From Enterococcus_G camelliae (lineage in GTDB: Bacteria > Bacillota > Bacilli > Lactobacillales > Enterococcaceae): DNA of 64,000 bases. Location: NCBI RefSeq assembly GCF_042685105.1, contig NZ_JBHUMO010000039.1:1-64000 (forward strand), in the 5' to 3' direction. A program made the translations under genes and the position numbers. A model generated the notes under the pieces. That model saw only the letters and a list, made by a program, of their open reading frames with translations. It did no database searches and had not been told where the DNA came from. The first letter of the stretch is position 1. Every line of letters begins with the position of its first letter. This document shows, in pieces, positions 35,890-45,540 of this stretch.

Positions 35890-37128
35890 ATGAGAAAAGA
35901 CATACGCGAAGGAGTGATGATCTACGTGATCAATGAAATCAAACCCAATTATGCTGCACTGGCAAAACAATACGACTGCGACTACCGAACAGTTAAGCAG
36001 GCTTACGAAGAAGCCCAAAATAAAGAATCAAAACCTGCAGAACGTAAGAAGCGCCCGAGTAAGTTAGATCCCTACAAAGAAATCATCCAAGACAAAATCA
36101 AAGACCAATGCAGTGCTTACAGTATATTCAAGTTTATTGAGCGCAAAGGTTTTGGGGGAAGTTACAGTTTAGTGAAGACCTATTGTCGCCAGTTTAAGCA
36201 GGAGAAAGTACAAAAGGCAACCATCCGAATCGAACATAGTCCCGGACTCTCTGCTCAGGTTGACTGGAAGGAAGACATGCGGCTAATCAGTAATCAGGGC
36301 GAAATTTTTGAATTCAATATCTTTTTGTACGTCTTGCCATATTCCAAGAAAAAATATATCACACTGACTTTCGACCGAAAACAGGACACACTCTTTGAGT
36401 GCCTAGATGATGCGTTTTATCAAACCGGTGGCGTTCCTAAAGAAATTTGGTTTGATAATATGAAGACAGTCGTTGACCATTCTCGTAGTCAGTTTTCCAA
36501 ACCGCATTTCAATGAACATTTTTATGCCTTCAGTAAAGATGCCGGCTTCACACCAATTGCCTGTCGGCCATTTCGCCCGCAAACAAAGGGCTGTGTCGAA
36601 GCTTTAGCTAGAACCGTTGACCGCCTACGGGTCTATAATCATGAATTTTATGATGCCGTTGAGCTTTGCCATTTAGTTAATGACCTTTGCACTGAGCTAA
36701 ATAACGAGATTTCTCAATCAACTGACCAAACACCAGATGACCGTTGGCGGACAAACGAAAAAGAGCACCTGCATCCATTACCAAAAAACCTTTTGAGTCC
36801 CTATTTTGAAGACTTTATTCGCCGTAAAGTCACCAAGGAAGCAATGGTCATTTTCCGTAAATGCAGATACTCTGTGGCGCCTCGGTATATCGGTAAAGAA
36901 GTCGAAATCGAACTCTCCGATAAAGAAGACCAAGTACAAATCTATTATAACGGAGAATTGATTCGGTCGCATCCACTCACGACAAAACAATTGAACTACC
37001 ACGAGGAGGACTATTTCCAAATCTTGAAATCCGATGTCATGAGTCACAAAGAAGACGATGAAATAAGAGCGTATACTCGTGAAAGTCTCAAGCAATATGA
37101 TCTGGTGGAGGTCGCCGATGAAGAATAG
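35890..37128 (+). CDS. istA: IS21-family transposase IstA
   Basis: A 412-residue DDE transposase. An N-terminal helix-turn-helix (YAALAKQYDCDYRTVKQAY) precedes the catalytic core: QVDWKED (first Asp), IWFDNMKTVV (second Asp) and KGCVEALART (Glu). The C-terminal beta-barrel domain contains CRYSVAPRYIGKEVEIEL. The frame is intact. It works with IstB, whose gene overlaps its stop by 11 bases. Because the left end of the element is interrupted by IS3, this copy may be immobile although the protein looks functional. Confidence 0.93.
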   Translation: MRKDIREGVMIYVINEIKPNYAALAKQYDCDYRTVKQAYEEAQNKESKPAERKKRPSKLDPYKEIIQDKIKDQCSAYSIFKFIERKGFGGSYSLVKTYCRQFKQEKVQKATIRIEHSPGLSAQVDWKEDMRLISNQGEIFEFNIFLYVLPYSKKKYITLTFDRKQDTLFECLDDAFYQTGGVPKEIWFDNMKTVVDHSRSQFSKPHFNEHFYAFSKDAGFTPIACRPFRPQTKGCVEALARTVDRLRVYNHEFYDAVELCHLVNDLCTELNNEISQSTDQTPDDRWRTNEKEHLHPLPKNLLSPYFEDFIRRKVTKEAMVIFRKCRYSVAPRYIGKEVEIELSDKEDQVQIYYNGELIRSHPLTTKQLNYHEEDYFQILKSDVMSHKEDDEIRAYTRESLKQYDLVEVADEE

Positions 37129-37858
37129 CCATTACCAAGAACTGATGACCAATTTAGAGACTCTTGGTTTGAATCATATGCGGGAATATGTTCCTAACTA
37201 CATCGAAGTGGCCAATCGAGAGGAGCTTTCTTTAACGGAAGCCCTTCTCGAACTGACGCGCAGAGAAGTTGATCATCAAAATAAGCAAAAAATGAATCGT
37301 GTGGTGGCGCGCGCCCGCTTTCCCAAGCGAACCAGCCTGGAAGAGTTTGATTTTGCCTTCCAGCCAAGTATCAATAAGCGTGAAGTACTAGACTTAAAGC
37401 ACATGGGCTTTGTGGAAAAGCATGAGAACTTGGTCTTTATCGGCAGTCCTGGTGTGGGCAAGACGCACCTGACGATTGCATTGGGAATTGAAGCTTGTCG
37501 TCAAGGCTATCGGACACTATTCATCACCTGTCATGAGCTGCTTTTGCGTCTGCGAACAGCCTATGAAAAAGGTACCCTAGAACGTGTCCTCAACCGCTAC
37601 GCTCGCTATGACGTCTTGATTATTGATGAGATTGGCTATCTGCCAATTCAAAAACAAGAAGCTGATTTATTCTTTCAGCTTCTTGCCATGCGCTATGAAC
37701 ACCGCTCTACGATCATTACGACGAACATTGTCTTATCTCGTTGGGGCGAGTTGTTCCAAAGTCCTGAGATCGCCGCTGCCATTCTTGACCGCTTAGTACA
37801 TCACGTCAAGGTGTTCAAGATCACAGGCAAGTCTTATCGTATGAGAGACAAGATTTAA
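37118..37858 (+). CDS. istB: IS21-family helper ATPase IstB
   Basis: A 246-residue AAA+ ATPase related to DnaC. Walker A is GSPGVGKTH near residue 106, Walker B VLIIDEIGYLP near 167, and the C-terminal VHHVKVFKITGKSYRM is typical. The ATG at 37118 has GGTGGAGG upstream; longer starts overlap istA further. It selects target DNA and activates IstA. Confidence 0.93.
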   Translation: MKNSHYQELMTNLETLGLNHMREYVPNYIEVANREELSLTEALLELTRREVDHQNKQKMNRVVARARFPKRTSLEEFDFAFQPSINKREVLDLKHMGFVEKHENLVFIGSPGVGKTHLTIALGIEACRQGYRTLFITCHELLLRLRTAYEKGTLERVLNRYARYDVLIIDEIGYLPIQKQEADLFFQLLAMRYEHRSTIITTNIVLSRWGELFQSPEIAAAILDRLVHHVKVFKITGKSYRMRDKI

Positions 37859-37980
37859 AGTGTCGTTTGCCGACAATTACTATTGCCGAAAACCTACATT
37901 TTTATACTGCCCAAAACCTACAATTTAAAGCTGCCCTTGACATTTATTCTGCCATAAACAGACAATATCTTGATGATTCA

Positions 37981-38037
37981 TAAAAGACCTCCAGATTTCT
38001 TGATGACTCAAGTATACCGGAAGGCCTTCTTCAAGGT
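37981..38037 (-). terminator. Possible terminator of the polysaccharide operon
   Basis: On the minus strand AAGGCCTTCC can pair with GGAGGTCTT further on (one bulge), followed by TTTTA. It lies between the last operon gene and the IS21 end. Confidence 0.4.
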
Positions 38038-38059
38038 AAGATACTATTCTATTAGATGC

Positions 38060-39496
38060 TTACCTTCCAAACAATTTAGAACGAAACCTTGGAATTGTCA
38101 ATATATATATTACTAAGATCACTAGCGATATAAATGCTGACCACTTAAAAAAAGCTTCTTTATAGAAAATATATCCGATTGATTGTATATATATTGAAAA
38201 AAGTAATAAAAAAAACACTTTAAAATTAATATTTAACTTGATAATTTTTTTTGTATCAAAATATCTCATTAAAACAATTACAATATAACTAATATTAGAT
38301 GTGATTATAGCTCCTAATATTCCTAAAAAAGGAATTAATAAAAATGATGAGATGATACTAATACACGCCCCTGTGACTGTAGAAATCATTATCATTTTAT
38401 TGTTCATTGCAGCTGTGTAAATTGATCCAAAATATACTGAAAGACAATTGAGAACGGCCGAAACGAGTAATAGAGGTACATAAAACCAAAAATTAAAAAA
38501 ATCTCCTTTTAATATAACCTTTGAAATTATAGGCATACATGTAATAATAAAACTACAAGCTAACATGATTATCACATAATAAAATTCAAAGACTTTCGAA
38601 AAAAAAATTGTTGATTCACTTTTATCAATCTCCTTAGAAGCTGAAACCTGCCATGCTTGTTGAAAAACAGCTGATAACATATTTATTATTGACGGTAATT
38701 TACTTATCGCAGAAAAGATTCCAGCTACACTCAAACCATCAAAAAAAACTAATATGTATCTAGTTGATATATTTACAAGCCACCAAGAAATTGAATTTGG
38801 TATCATAGGCAAACTATATTTCAACATTGATTTGATTAATCTCGGATCATGATGATCAAAATGAATATACTCATATAACTTTAATTTAAAAAACAAATAA
38901 GAAGCTGAAAGAAGGTGAGCTATTGAAATTGAGAAGATATAACCAGAGACTCCACTCTTAAAAATTGCAATTAGTATAATATTGAATATACCTAGTGAAA
39001 AAGCATTTATGATTCCACTAATAGCAAACTCCTTTGAAAAACCTAATCCTCTAGAGAATTGTGCAAATAACTGTCTAAAACTATACGGAACTAACATCAA
39101 TAAAAATAATAAAATGCTATAGTTTTTTAGTAATAAAAATGCAAAAAAACAAATAACAAATGTGATGCTAAGTGTTTTGATTAGTACACGAATACTATTA
39201 CTTAAAATTAACTCAGCAGTTGATTTTTCTTTATCAATAGAAAATCGGAATACTGATTCATATAAACACAAAGTTACAAATGGCATCACTAACTCAACAC
39301 CATTATTAAGTAAATCTGCCATTCCATATTGTGATGGTAATAGATATTTAGTGTAAAGTGGCATCAAAAAAAATAGAATTAATTTTGAAAATAGATTACC
39401 AATACCAAAAATTACTGTATTAGCTCCCAAAGTTTTGAACCGTGAATCCAGGTTAATTTTTTTTAATAAACTGATTTTTCCATCTCTCAATCTCAT
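38060..39496 (-). CDS. wzx: Polysaccharide flippase (Wzx-like)
   Basis: A membrane protein of about 478 residues with 12-14 hydrophobic segments and the FGIGNLFSKLILFFLMPLYT start typical of oligosaccharide flippases. It should move the lipid-linked repeat unit to the outer face of the membrane for Wzy. It overlaps the preceding pyruvyl transferase gene by 40 bases or more. The start is uncertain: ATG 39496 is chosen (weak GAGG), with ATG 39532 as the alternative. It is the last gene of the operon and strongly AT-rich. Confidence 0.85.
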   Translation of the reverse strand: MRLRDGKISLLKKINLDSRFKTLGANTVIFGIGNLFSKLILFFLMPLYTKYLLPSQYGMADLLNNGVELVMPFVTLCLYESVFRFSIDKEKSTAELILSNSIRVLIKTLSITFVICFFAFLLLKNYSILLFLLMLVPYSFRQLFAQFSRGLGFSKEFAISGIINAFSLGIFNIILIAIFKSGVSGYIFSISIAHLLSASYLFFKLKLYEYIHFDHHDPRLIKSMLKYSLPMIPNSISWWLVNISTRYILVFFDGLSVAGIFSAISKLPSIINMLSAVFQQAWQVSASKEIDKSESTIFFSKVFEFYYVIIMLACSFIITCMPIISKVILKGDFFNFWFYVPLLLVSAVLNCLSVYFGSIYTAAMNNKMIMISTVTGACISIISSFLLIPFLGILGAIITSNISYIVIVLMRYFDTKKIIKLNINFKVFFLLLFSIYIQSIGYIFYKEAFFKWSAFISLVILVIYILTIPRFRSKLFGR

Positions 39497-40448
39497 CAAC
39501 CTCAATCTTGATTTCTGTTTTCCATCCTCCATTTATAAGTTCATCTAAATCCAAAGAAGTTCTATCCCTCTCAATACAGGGTATGTTATTATTTTTCTTA
39601 ATTTCTCTTGCTCTATTATCAATAGCTAAAATTATTGCTCTCTTTCCGTGCTGTAAAGCAAAAATACCTCCATGTAATCTTGATCCAATATAGTCACAAT
39701 CATAATTTAGAAGAAAATCATCAAAACTATGTAAATTTGGTGGCAATATATGGATATTTGATGTATCGGTTAATTCAATTAAATAATCTAAGTCTCCTAG
39801 ACTTTGAGGCCAAAAATAAATATTTTTATAATTAGATTTTATAATATTGATCATACTTTGATCCTCATTAATATTTCTAAACGAAGAATAATGTGTTAGA
39901 GTGAAAATTACAGTCGAACTTTGACTCTTCACATTGGGAATTTTTTTACATTTTTCAGGCGTAATTTCCCATAAAGTTGGACATCCAGTAACAATAGCTT
40001 GCAACCCAATTTCTTCTAGCATTTTTTTTGTTGCTTGGTCTCTAACGCTGTGGATATATTCATTAGATAAAACTTTTTTATACAATTTTCTAGTATACCA
40101 ATTAGTTTTTTCAGCATTATTACCACTTCCAACACCAAATAAAATACTTTCTTTTTGAATCAAAGTGTTAAAAATGTTAATATTCCAATTTGGCATAGGG
40201 CGAAACATATTTTTATAGAGTAAATTTGTACCACAAACAAATTTTAAATCCGAATCACCGAAATTCTGTCTAAAACTCTTATTGTATAAGAGTTGAAAAT
40301 GACTCAAAACATTCGTTCTTGTTGGTAATCTTAAGAGATAATCATCGGAAAACATTTTTGAAGATTCCTTGTTAATTGATCTATTTATTATCTCATCTCC
40401 AGTGTTTAATGTACCTATTGATGTGTCAAAAAATAACACTTTCTTCAT
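39453..40448 (-). CDS. Polysaccharide pyruvyl transferase family protein (first of two)
   Basis: A 331-residue protein of the CsaB/WcaK pyruvyl transferase family. The N-terminal LNTGDEIINRSI resembles the usual N-GD motif, and the C-terminal YIGSRLHGGIFALQHGK carries the conserved S-R-L-H-G. It probably adds a pyruvate ketal from phosphoenolpyruvate to a sugar of the repeat unit. It overlaps the glycosyltransferase upstream by ATGA. Confidence 0.8.
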   Translation of the reverse strand: MKKVLFFDTSIGTLNTGDEIINRSINKESSKMFSDDYLLRLPTRTNVLSHFQLLYNKSFRQNFGDSDLKFVCGTNLLYKNMFRPMPNWNINIFNTLIQKESILFGVGSGNNAEKTNWYTRKLYKKVLSNEYIHSVRDQATKKMLEEIGLQAIVTGCPTLWEITPEKCKKIPNVKSQSSTVIFTLTHYSSFRNINEDQSMINIIKSNYKNIYFWPQSLGDLDYLIELTDTSNIHILPPNLHSFDDFLLNYDCDYIGSRLHGGIFALQHGKRAIILAIDNRAREIKKNNNIPCIERDRTSLDLDELINGGWKTEIKIEVDEIERWKNQFIKKN

Positions 40449-41566
40449 TTATTATCACTCCTATATAAAAATGAATCATAGTAATCTATTAATTGATGAG
40501 CAGCATCTTTGATATCATATCCCATCATTTTTGTTTCTATGTAATTCCTATTGATATCGCTTAAATATGCTGAAATAATTTCTTCCACCCAGAAAGAAAT
40601 ATCATTATTTAGAGAAATATAATGGCTTTTTGAGGATAAAAATTCTTTTGATATCTCATCGCTAAAAAAACAGGGAAGACCAGATGATAAAGCTTCTACA
40701 CCAATTACAGGTAAGCCTTCATAAAGTGATGGCATAACAAAAATATCAATTCCAGATAGTATAATATCAATATCATTTCTTTTTCCAGTAAAAATAACAT
40801 CTTCTTCCAGATTTAATTTTTTTACTTTTTTCCTTAATGTAGAAATTTCTTCCCCATCACCTATAATAAAAAGTTTACTTGCAGGTACTTTTTTATGAAC
40901 CTCATTGAAGATTTCAATCAAGAATTTTTGATTTTTTTGTCTAGATAATCTTCCAACGTTGGCCATTACTAGTTCATTTTGTAGATTGAATTCTGAACGA
41001 AATAAGCCTCTTTTCTTTTCCGAAAAATGATATTTATCTATATCTATAGCATTCTTGATTATTTTAACTTTTCCTGAATTCATAAAATCTTTTCCAAATA
41101 AAAAATTCCCAGCCTCTTCTGAGCATGCTACGAACCCACTACATTTTTTTGTTAAGTTCCTACAAAGAAATTTATTACGAAGAGAATTAATTTTCTTATC
41201 GGAAAATTTTGTTGCATGACTGTGTACCACGATATTAGTGAGTCCATATTTTTTTGCATACTTTACAATTAAGAATGCAATATTTACAGTGTGAATATGT
41301 ACTATATCATATTCACACTTAACTTTCCTAAAAAGCTCATCAAGTAAACGAGATAAAGTAAGAAATCGCATTGCTTTTAAAGAAGGCAACACGTATACCT
41401 TTGATCCAAGCTTTTCTACAAAGTCATCAAAATCACCTGAAGAATTATCAGAAAATAAAAGATAATCGAATACTATATCCTCCGAAAAATTGCTTTGATA
41501 ATTTTTTACTACCGAACCAATACCACCTACTGGTCTTCTACCAATCACATTCAATACTCTTATCAT
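40445..41566 (-). CDS. Glycosyltransferase family 4
   Basis: A 373-residue GT-B fold enzyme. The N-terminal NVIGRRPVGGIGSVV loop and the C-terminal donor-binding motif SLYEGLPVIGVEALSSG (EX7E) are clear, as is VGRLSRQKNQKFLI between the domains. It transfers a sugar to the growing lipid-linked oligosaccharide on the cytoplasmic side. Donor and acceptor are unknown. Confidence 0.9.
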   Translation of the reverse strand: MIRVLNVIGRRPVGGIGSVVKNYQSNFSEDIVFDYLLFSDNSSGDFDDFVEKLGSKVYVLPSLKAMRFLTLSRLLDELFRKVKCEYDIVHIHTVNIAFLIVKYAKKYGLTNIVVHSHATKFSDKKINSLRNKFLCRNLTKKCSGFVACSEEAGNFLFGKDFMNSGKVKIIKNAIDIDKYHFSEKKRGLFRSEFNLQNELVMANVGRLSRQKNQKFLIEIFNEVHKKVPASKLFIIGDGEEISTLRKKVKKLNLEEDVIFTGKRNDIDIILSGIDIFVMPSLYEGLPVIGVEALSSGLPCFFSDEISKEFLSSKSHYISLNNDISFWVEEIISAYLSDINRNYIETKMMGYDIKDAAHQLIDYYDSFLYRSDNK

Positions 41567-41586
41567 ATTGAAACCCCAATCTATTC

Positions 41587-42654
41587 TTATTTATAATTCC
41601 AAAAAAATTCATATGGATAAACTCTATTCCAATCCGGTCTATAAACAATTATTACTATATAATATATAAAAAAACAGATTATTAAAATATATGTAAAAAA
41701 AAGACTCAATTTTGAATTATATCTCGAAAAATATATCGAATTAGGAAGTAAAATTATTGAATAAACTGTAAAAAAATCACTCATTCTGTCTAAAAGGCTA
41801 AATCTAAATGAAACAATCATAATAGAAATACCGATAATAAGCGCATTAAACATAATCTTATTCTCTTTATTTTTTTCATACCCATTAAAGTGTATAAACA
41901 ATAAAATGACAACATTGACAAGAAGATTTAAAACTGTAGCTAATTTAGTCGTTCCATCCATATACGAAGAATTCATATAATAAAAATAAGCTGGGAAAAA
42001 CTTCAAAATTATATTAAAAATTATATCAAATGAAAAGAAACAAATTAAAGTTAAAATTGAAACAAACACAATGAATCTTTTTTCAGATTTAATTCTATCT
42101 GAAAATATAAGCATAAGAAACACTAAGGCAGTTCCATGAAAAAATGAAGCTAAAACAACTACAGAAATGAAATAAAAAAAGTATTTTCCTTTAATTCCTT
42201 TAACAAGTATATTGAATCCAAAAAATAATATTACCATTGCTAAACTTTGTCTTAAAACATTCATACTTAAATCAAAGTACCTTAACATAAAAAACAAATA
42301 TACACTAATCCAAGGAATGTCAGAAAACTCATGTATCAAAATCCCATACCCGATACAAATTATTGCAGCTGATACAACAAATAAAATTTGGCTATTATAA
42401 GTAAAAAACTGGATAATTTTATTATAGTATAAATAGCCACTTTCATATCTCCAAGTGAACTGTGATATTGGATTATATATTAGATTATCAAATAATAGCT
42501 TATAGTCACTAGTATCATTCCCCACATTTGTAGATCTTAATGCAGATAAAAGAAAAAAAATGAAAAAAGTAATTAGAAGATAAAAGTTATTCTTTTTATT
42601 AAAAAATATTGCTGTCGCTAAAAGATAAAAAGTAATAAAAAAAAATAAATACAT
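41587..42654 (-). CDS. wzy: Polysaccharide polymerase, EpsG family (Wzy-like)
   Basis: A 355-residue protein with about ten hydrophobic segments. The region ALRSTNVGNDTSDY and YESGYLYYNKI near the N-terminus and FFHGTALVFL in the middle match the EpsG family. It probably polymerises repeat units outside the membrane. The codons are extremely AT-rich. Confidence 0.85.
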   Translation of the reverse strand: MYLFFFITFYLLATAIFFNKKNNFYLLITFFIFFLLSALRSTNVGNDTSDYKLLFDNLIYNPISQFTWRYESGYLYYNKIIQFFTYNSQILFVVSAAIICIGYGILIHEFSDIPWISVYLFFMLRYFDLSMNVLRQSLAMVILFFGFNILVKGIKGKYFFYFISVVVLASFFHGTALVFLMLIFSDRIKSEKRFIVFVSILTLICFFSFDIIFNIILKFFPAYFYYMNSSYMDGTTKLATVLNLLVNVVILLFIHFNGYEKNKENKIMFNALIIGISIMIVSFRFSLLDRMSDFFTVYSIILLPNSIYFSRYNSKLSLFFTYILIICFFIYYIVIIVYRPDWNRVYPYEFFWNYK

Positions 42655-42772
42655 AAAATCTCCTTAAATTAATTTACTTGTACATAAATTTTGCTTATTA
42701 TACATAAGATTTTTTCAGTAAATAGTCATGAATATTTCATGACTATTTAGACTGGTTACACACAAAAATATT
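42655..42772. other. Spacer within the operon with a perfect hairpin
   Basis: This is the largest spacer among the repeat-unit genes. It contains the 12-base stem AAATAGTCATGA and its exact inverse (42720-42748) around a five-base loop. No T-run follows on the minus strand, so it is more an RNA stability or processing signal than a terminator. Confidence 0.5.
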
Positions 42773-43870
42773 TTAAAGTTTCAATATTTTATTTTTAAAA
42801 ACAGATACAATTAAATTATGATAATCGCTAATATCATTAAAATTAAAACCGTAATCCCCCATCAATTTTTCCATTTTTTCAAATTCTCTTTTAAAATCAG
42901 CTTCACTATTCACAAAAGTTACTGCGTTACTGTCCCTAATCCATTCATATTGACCAATCACTTTGTGATTATAAGTTTCTAATACTAGGCAAGGGGTCTC
43001 ACATAAATATGAAAAAATCATACCATGTAGTCTATCAGTCACTATTAGACTTGAATTTGAAAAATCAGAGATTTTTTGTGTTAATACCTCTCTTCTATTA
43101 AATTTTGTAACTTCAAAATCCACCACAGTATCTGTGTAACTTACTGAATATCCCTTATTTATAAAAAATTCCTCCAAAAAGCCTGTATTTAATCGATTCT
43201 TCGATTTTTCTCTATCGTTTCTTAAGCATAATAAAACACTATTATTTTTCTTAGCGATATTTTTTTTATAACTACCCATAGAAAAAACAATATCCGGAAC
43301 TAAAAAAATATTCTTTAGTCCTTCTTTTTTCATCAAAGAATATGAATATTGATCTCTTAAAAACAGATATATATTACTTCTTTCTTTAAAAGTATCTACA
43401 GTATTTTTAAGTTCTTTACGACCAATACCACTATTAGGAAAATAAACAGTTTGAGGAAAGATTATAATGGGATTATCCTTAAATGAATTGAGTATTATTC
43501 TCCTTAACAATTCCTCTCGAAAATACTCAATCCCTATATTTCCCCCACCCTTTATAGTAATAATATCTTGTTTTGTAATTATATTATTTAAATAATCAAT
43601 AGCGTCAAGTGTATCATCAACACTAAATTCTAGTACTTCATACTCTTTAAAATTGTTTTCCAAAAACTGTTTGTGAGCTAAAGTCAATGCATGATCACCT
43701 AAATTTGGATAATCTGTTCCTAAAAAAATATACATTTTCGGCTTTTTTGTAGTAGGTTTAACTTGTATTTTTTTTTGTTTTTTTGTTTTCAGTGAAATTT
43801 TTATTAACTCAAGCTTTATTACTAATGGTATTTTTTTTTTTGCTACTTCAAGTACTTTATATCTCTTCAT
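42773..43870 (-). CDS. Polysaccharide pyruvyl transferase family protein (second of two)
   Basis: A 365-residue protein of the EpsI/EpsO-like pyruvyl transferase family. GTDYPNLGDHALTLAHKQF lies near residue 51, TIKGGGNIG near 108, FPQTVYF near 138, and LIVTDRLHGMIFSYL near 282. It has a basic N-terminal stretch rich in Lys. It overlaps the upstream GT2 gene by 14 bases. It probably pyruvylates another sugar of the repeat unit. Confidence 0.85.
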   Translation of the reverse strand: MKRYKVLEVAKKKIPLVIKLELIKISLKTKKQKKIQVKPTTKKPKMYIFLGTDYPNLGDHALTLAHKQFLENNFKEYEVLEFSVDDTLDAIDYLNNIITKQDIITIKGGGNIGIEYFREELLRRIILNSFKDNPIIIFPQTVYFPNSGIGRKELKNTVDTFKERSNIYLFLRDQYSYSLMKKEGLKNIFLVPDIVFSMGSYKKNIAKKNNSVLLCLRNDREKSKNRLNTGFLEEFFINKGYSVSYTDTVVDFEVTKFNRREVLTQKISDFSNSSLIVTDRLHGMIFSYLCETPCLVLETYNHKVIGQYEWIRDSNAVTFVNSEADFKREFEKMEKLMGDYGFNFNDISDYHNLIVSVFKNKILKL

Positions 43871-44702
43871 TCTCTATTTTTCTCCTCAATAAATTATCTG
43901 AAATAAACTTCATTACTTTAGTTGGTGCAATGATAAAAAAAAGTTGACTAATTAGTACGAATAAAAAATCATTAATACTACAATATCCTTTTTTTAAAAA
44001 AATAAATATAACAGCAATATAATTTAAACAATTTGTTATATCTTTTCTGCGAATATAATTGTATTTATTAGATCTAAAAAATAATCCTATGAAATTTAAA
44101 TTTTCTGAATAGTAATTATTACTTAATGCATTCAGAAATAATTCTAAATCTTCTTTTCTTTTTATATCTTTATAACCTCCTAACTCAAGAATTTTACTTT
44201 TTTTATACATAACAGTGGGATGATTAAATGGACTTCTTCTTTTTGAAAATTTAACTATTTCCTCGTATGAATTTGGTACTTCACGTACACTTACTATATT
44301 TTCAGGACTATCATAAAACTCGGCTATTTGTGTGCCTAAAATAATTAATTTTTTATTTTCAGAAAATCTTTCAACCTGTAGCTTACATCTGTCAATCGTA
44401 CAGATATCATCACTATCCATTCTAGCAACCAATTCATTTTTACAATGTCTCAATCCCTCGTTTAAAGCAAGACCTAACCCAACATTTTTTTTTAGGGATA
44501 TAATCTTTATTAGGGGGAATTTATTTACATACCATTCTAAAACATTTTCCAATTCTAAGGTCAAAGGTCCATCCTTAACAATAATAAAATCATCAGTTTT
44601 AAATGATTGGTTTAAAATACTTTGTATACTATCACTAAGATGTTTAGGTTCTTCTTTGTAGTATACCGACATTAAAACTGAATATGAAGAGTACTTCATC
44701 AT
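43857..44702 (-). CDS. Glycosyltransferase family 2
   Basis: A GT-A fold enzyme of 281 residues. SVLMSVYYKEEPKHL opens the domain, NVGLGLALNEGL and ARMDSDDIC (DXD motif) bind the nucleotide sugar, and RSPFNHPTVMYKKS follows. It resembles AmsE-type transferases. The ATG at 44702 is chosen because AGGTGA lies eight bases upstream, inside the end of the preceding gene. The C-terminal region is hydrophobic and may be membrane-associated. Confidence 0.88.
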   Translation of the reverse strand: MMKYSSYSVLMSVYYKEEPKHLSDSIQSILNQSFKTDDFIIVKDGPLTLELENVLEWYVNKFPLIKIISLKKNVGLGLALNEGLRHCKNELVARMDSDDICTIDRCKLQVERFSENKKLIILGTQIAEFYDSPENIVSVREVPNSYEEIVKFSKRRSPFNHPTVMYKKSKILELGGYKDIKRKEDLELFLNALSNNYYSENLNFIGLFFRSNKYNYIRRKDITNCLNYIAVIFIFLKKGYCSINDFLFVLISQLFFIIAPTKVMKFISDNLLRRKIENEEI

Positions 44703-44703
44703 T

Positions 44704-45540
44704 CTATTCGTCACCTACTTTTTCATAAACTAAGTTTCCAAAAGCCTTATTTGTCATACGACCAATTTTTCCAGGTATATATCCCAACAATTTAATCATC
44801 CAGTTCATCCAAGAAAAAAGATAAATATTTCTACCATGGTCTTTAGCAATATCTCTAACCATATAACTAGTTCTCATATATTCTTTATTCTGAGGGAAAA
44901 ATACGCCACCTACTTGATTACTTACCAAGTTTTTGACATACTGGCATAGAGTTTCAATATGCAATACTGAACGCTCATTTTTAATATCTGGAAAAGCGGG
45001 TAGTTTCATTGCAAACTTCACTAATTGCTGGTAATTTCCTTTGCTTTCAGGACCATAAATCATTGGCGCCCGTAAGATAGCTATGTGAAAATCTTTAGTT
45101 TCTATTAATTTTAATCCCATTTCAGCTTGTAACTTACTGTCTCCATAAAAATTAGAAGGATTTGGTCTTGTTTGAAGAGTAATCACCCGCTTTTTATTGA
45201 TATTTATCTCTTCACCATATATGATAATTGAACTCATATAAATAAACTGACCACTTTTTCCAGCAAGATCAAATTTGTACTTCTTAGCAACATCAATCGC
45301 TAAGATAGAATTTACTTGATAATACATCTGCTTTGTTTTTTCACTAACCTTAGCCACATCAGCATGAGCTATTCCGGCTACATGGAATATAGCATCATAC
45401 TTGGAAAAATTTTTTTCCTTCCACCCTTCTCCACGAACGCTAATTTTATCAATTTGATAATCATTGCTAAACTGTTTCATATATGATTCAAATGAATTTC
45501 CTATATAGCTATTCATACCGGTTATTAGAATATTTTTCAT
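44704..45540 (-). CDS. SDR-family NAD-dependent epimerase/reductase
   Basis: A 278-residue extended short-chain dehydrogenase. ILITGMNSYIG is the nucleotide-binding loop, IFHVAGIAHAD follows, and the catalytic pair is FYGDSK (Y and K). Its position between the initiating transferase and the first glycosyltransferase resembles WbpV/FnlB-like 4-keto reductases that finish UDP-FucNAc or UDP-QuiNAc. The exact reaction is an inference. Confidence 0.83.
   Translation of the reverse strand: MKNILITGMNSYIGNSFESYMKQFSNDYQIDKISVRGEGWKEKNFSKYDAIFHVAGIAHADVAKVSEKTKQMYYQVNSILAIDVAKKYKFDLAGKSGQFIYMSSIIIYGEEININKKRVITLQTRPNPSNFYGDSKLQAEMGLKLIETKDFHIAILRAPMIYGPESKGNYQQLVKFAMKLPAFPDIKNERSVLHIETLCQYVKNLVSNQVGGVFFPQNKEYMRTSYMVRDIAKDHGRNIYLFSWMNWMIKLLGYIPGKIGRMTNKAFGNLVYEKVGDE

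Larger units (their letters stand above)
33283..37960. mobile_element. IS21-family element with an IS3 element inside its left end
   Basis: TGTTTATGGCAGAATAAA (33283-33300) and its exact inverse (37943-37960) bound the block. The right end continues inward as TGTCAAGGGCAGCTTTAAA, and the sequence just after the IS3 right end (35785) reads TTGTCAACGGCACCTTTAAA, so the left repeat appears split by the IS3 insertion. istA and istB lie at 35890-37858. No clear target duplication is seen outside. The IS3 part is patched with N runs. Confidence 0.65.
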
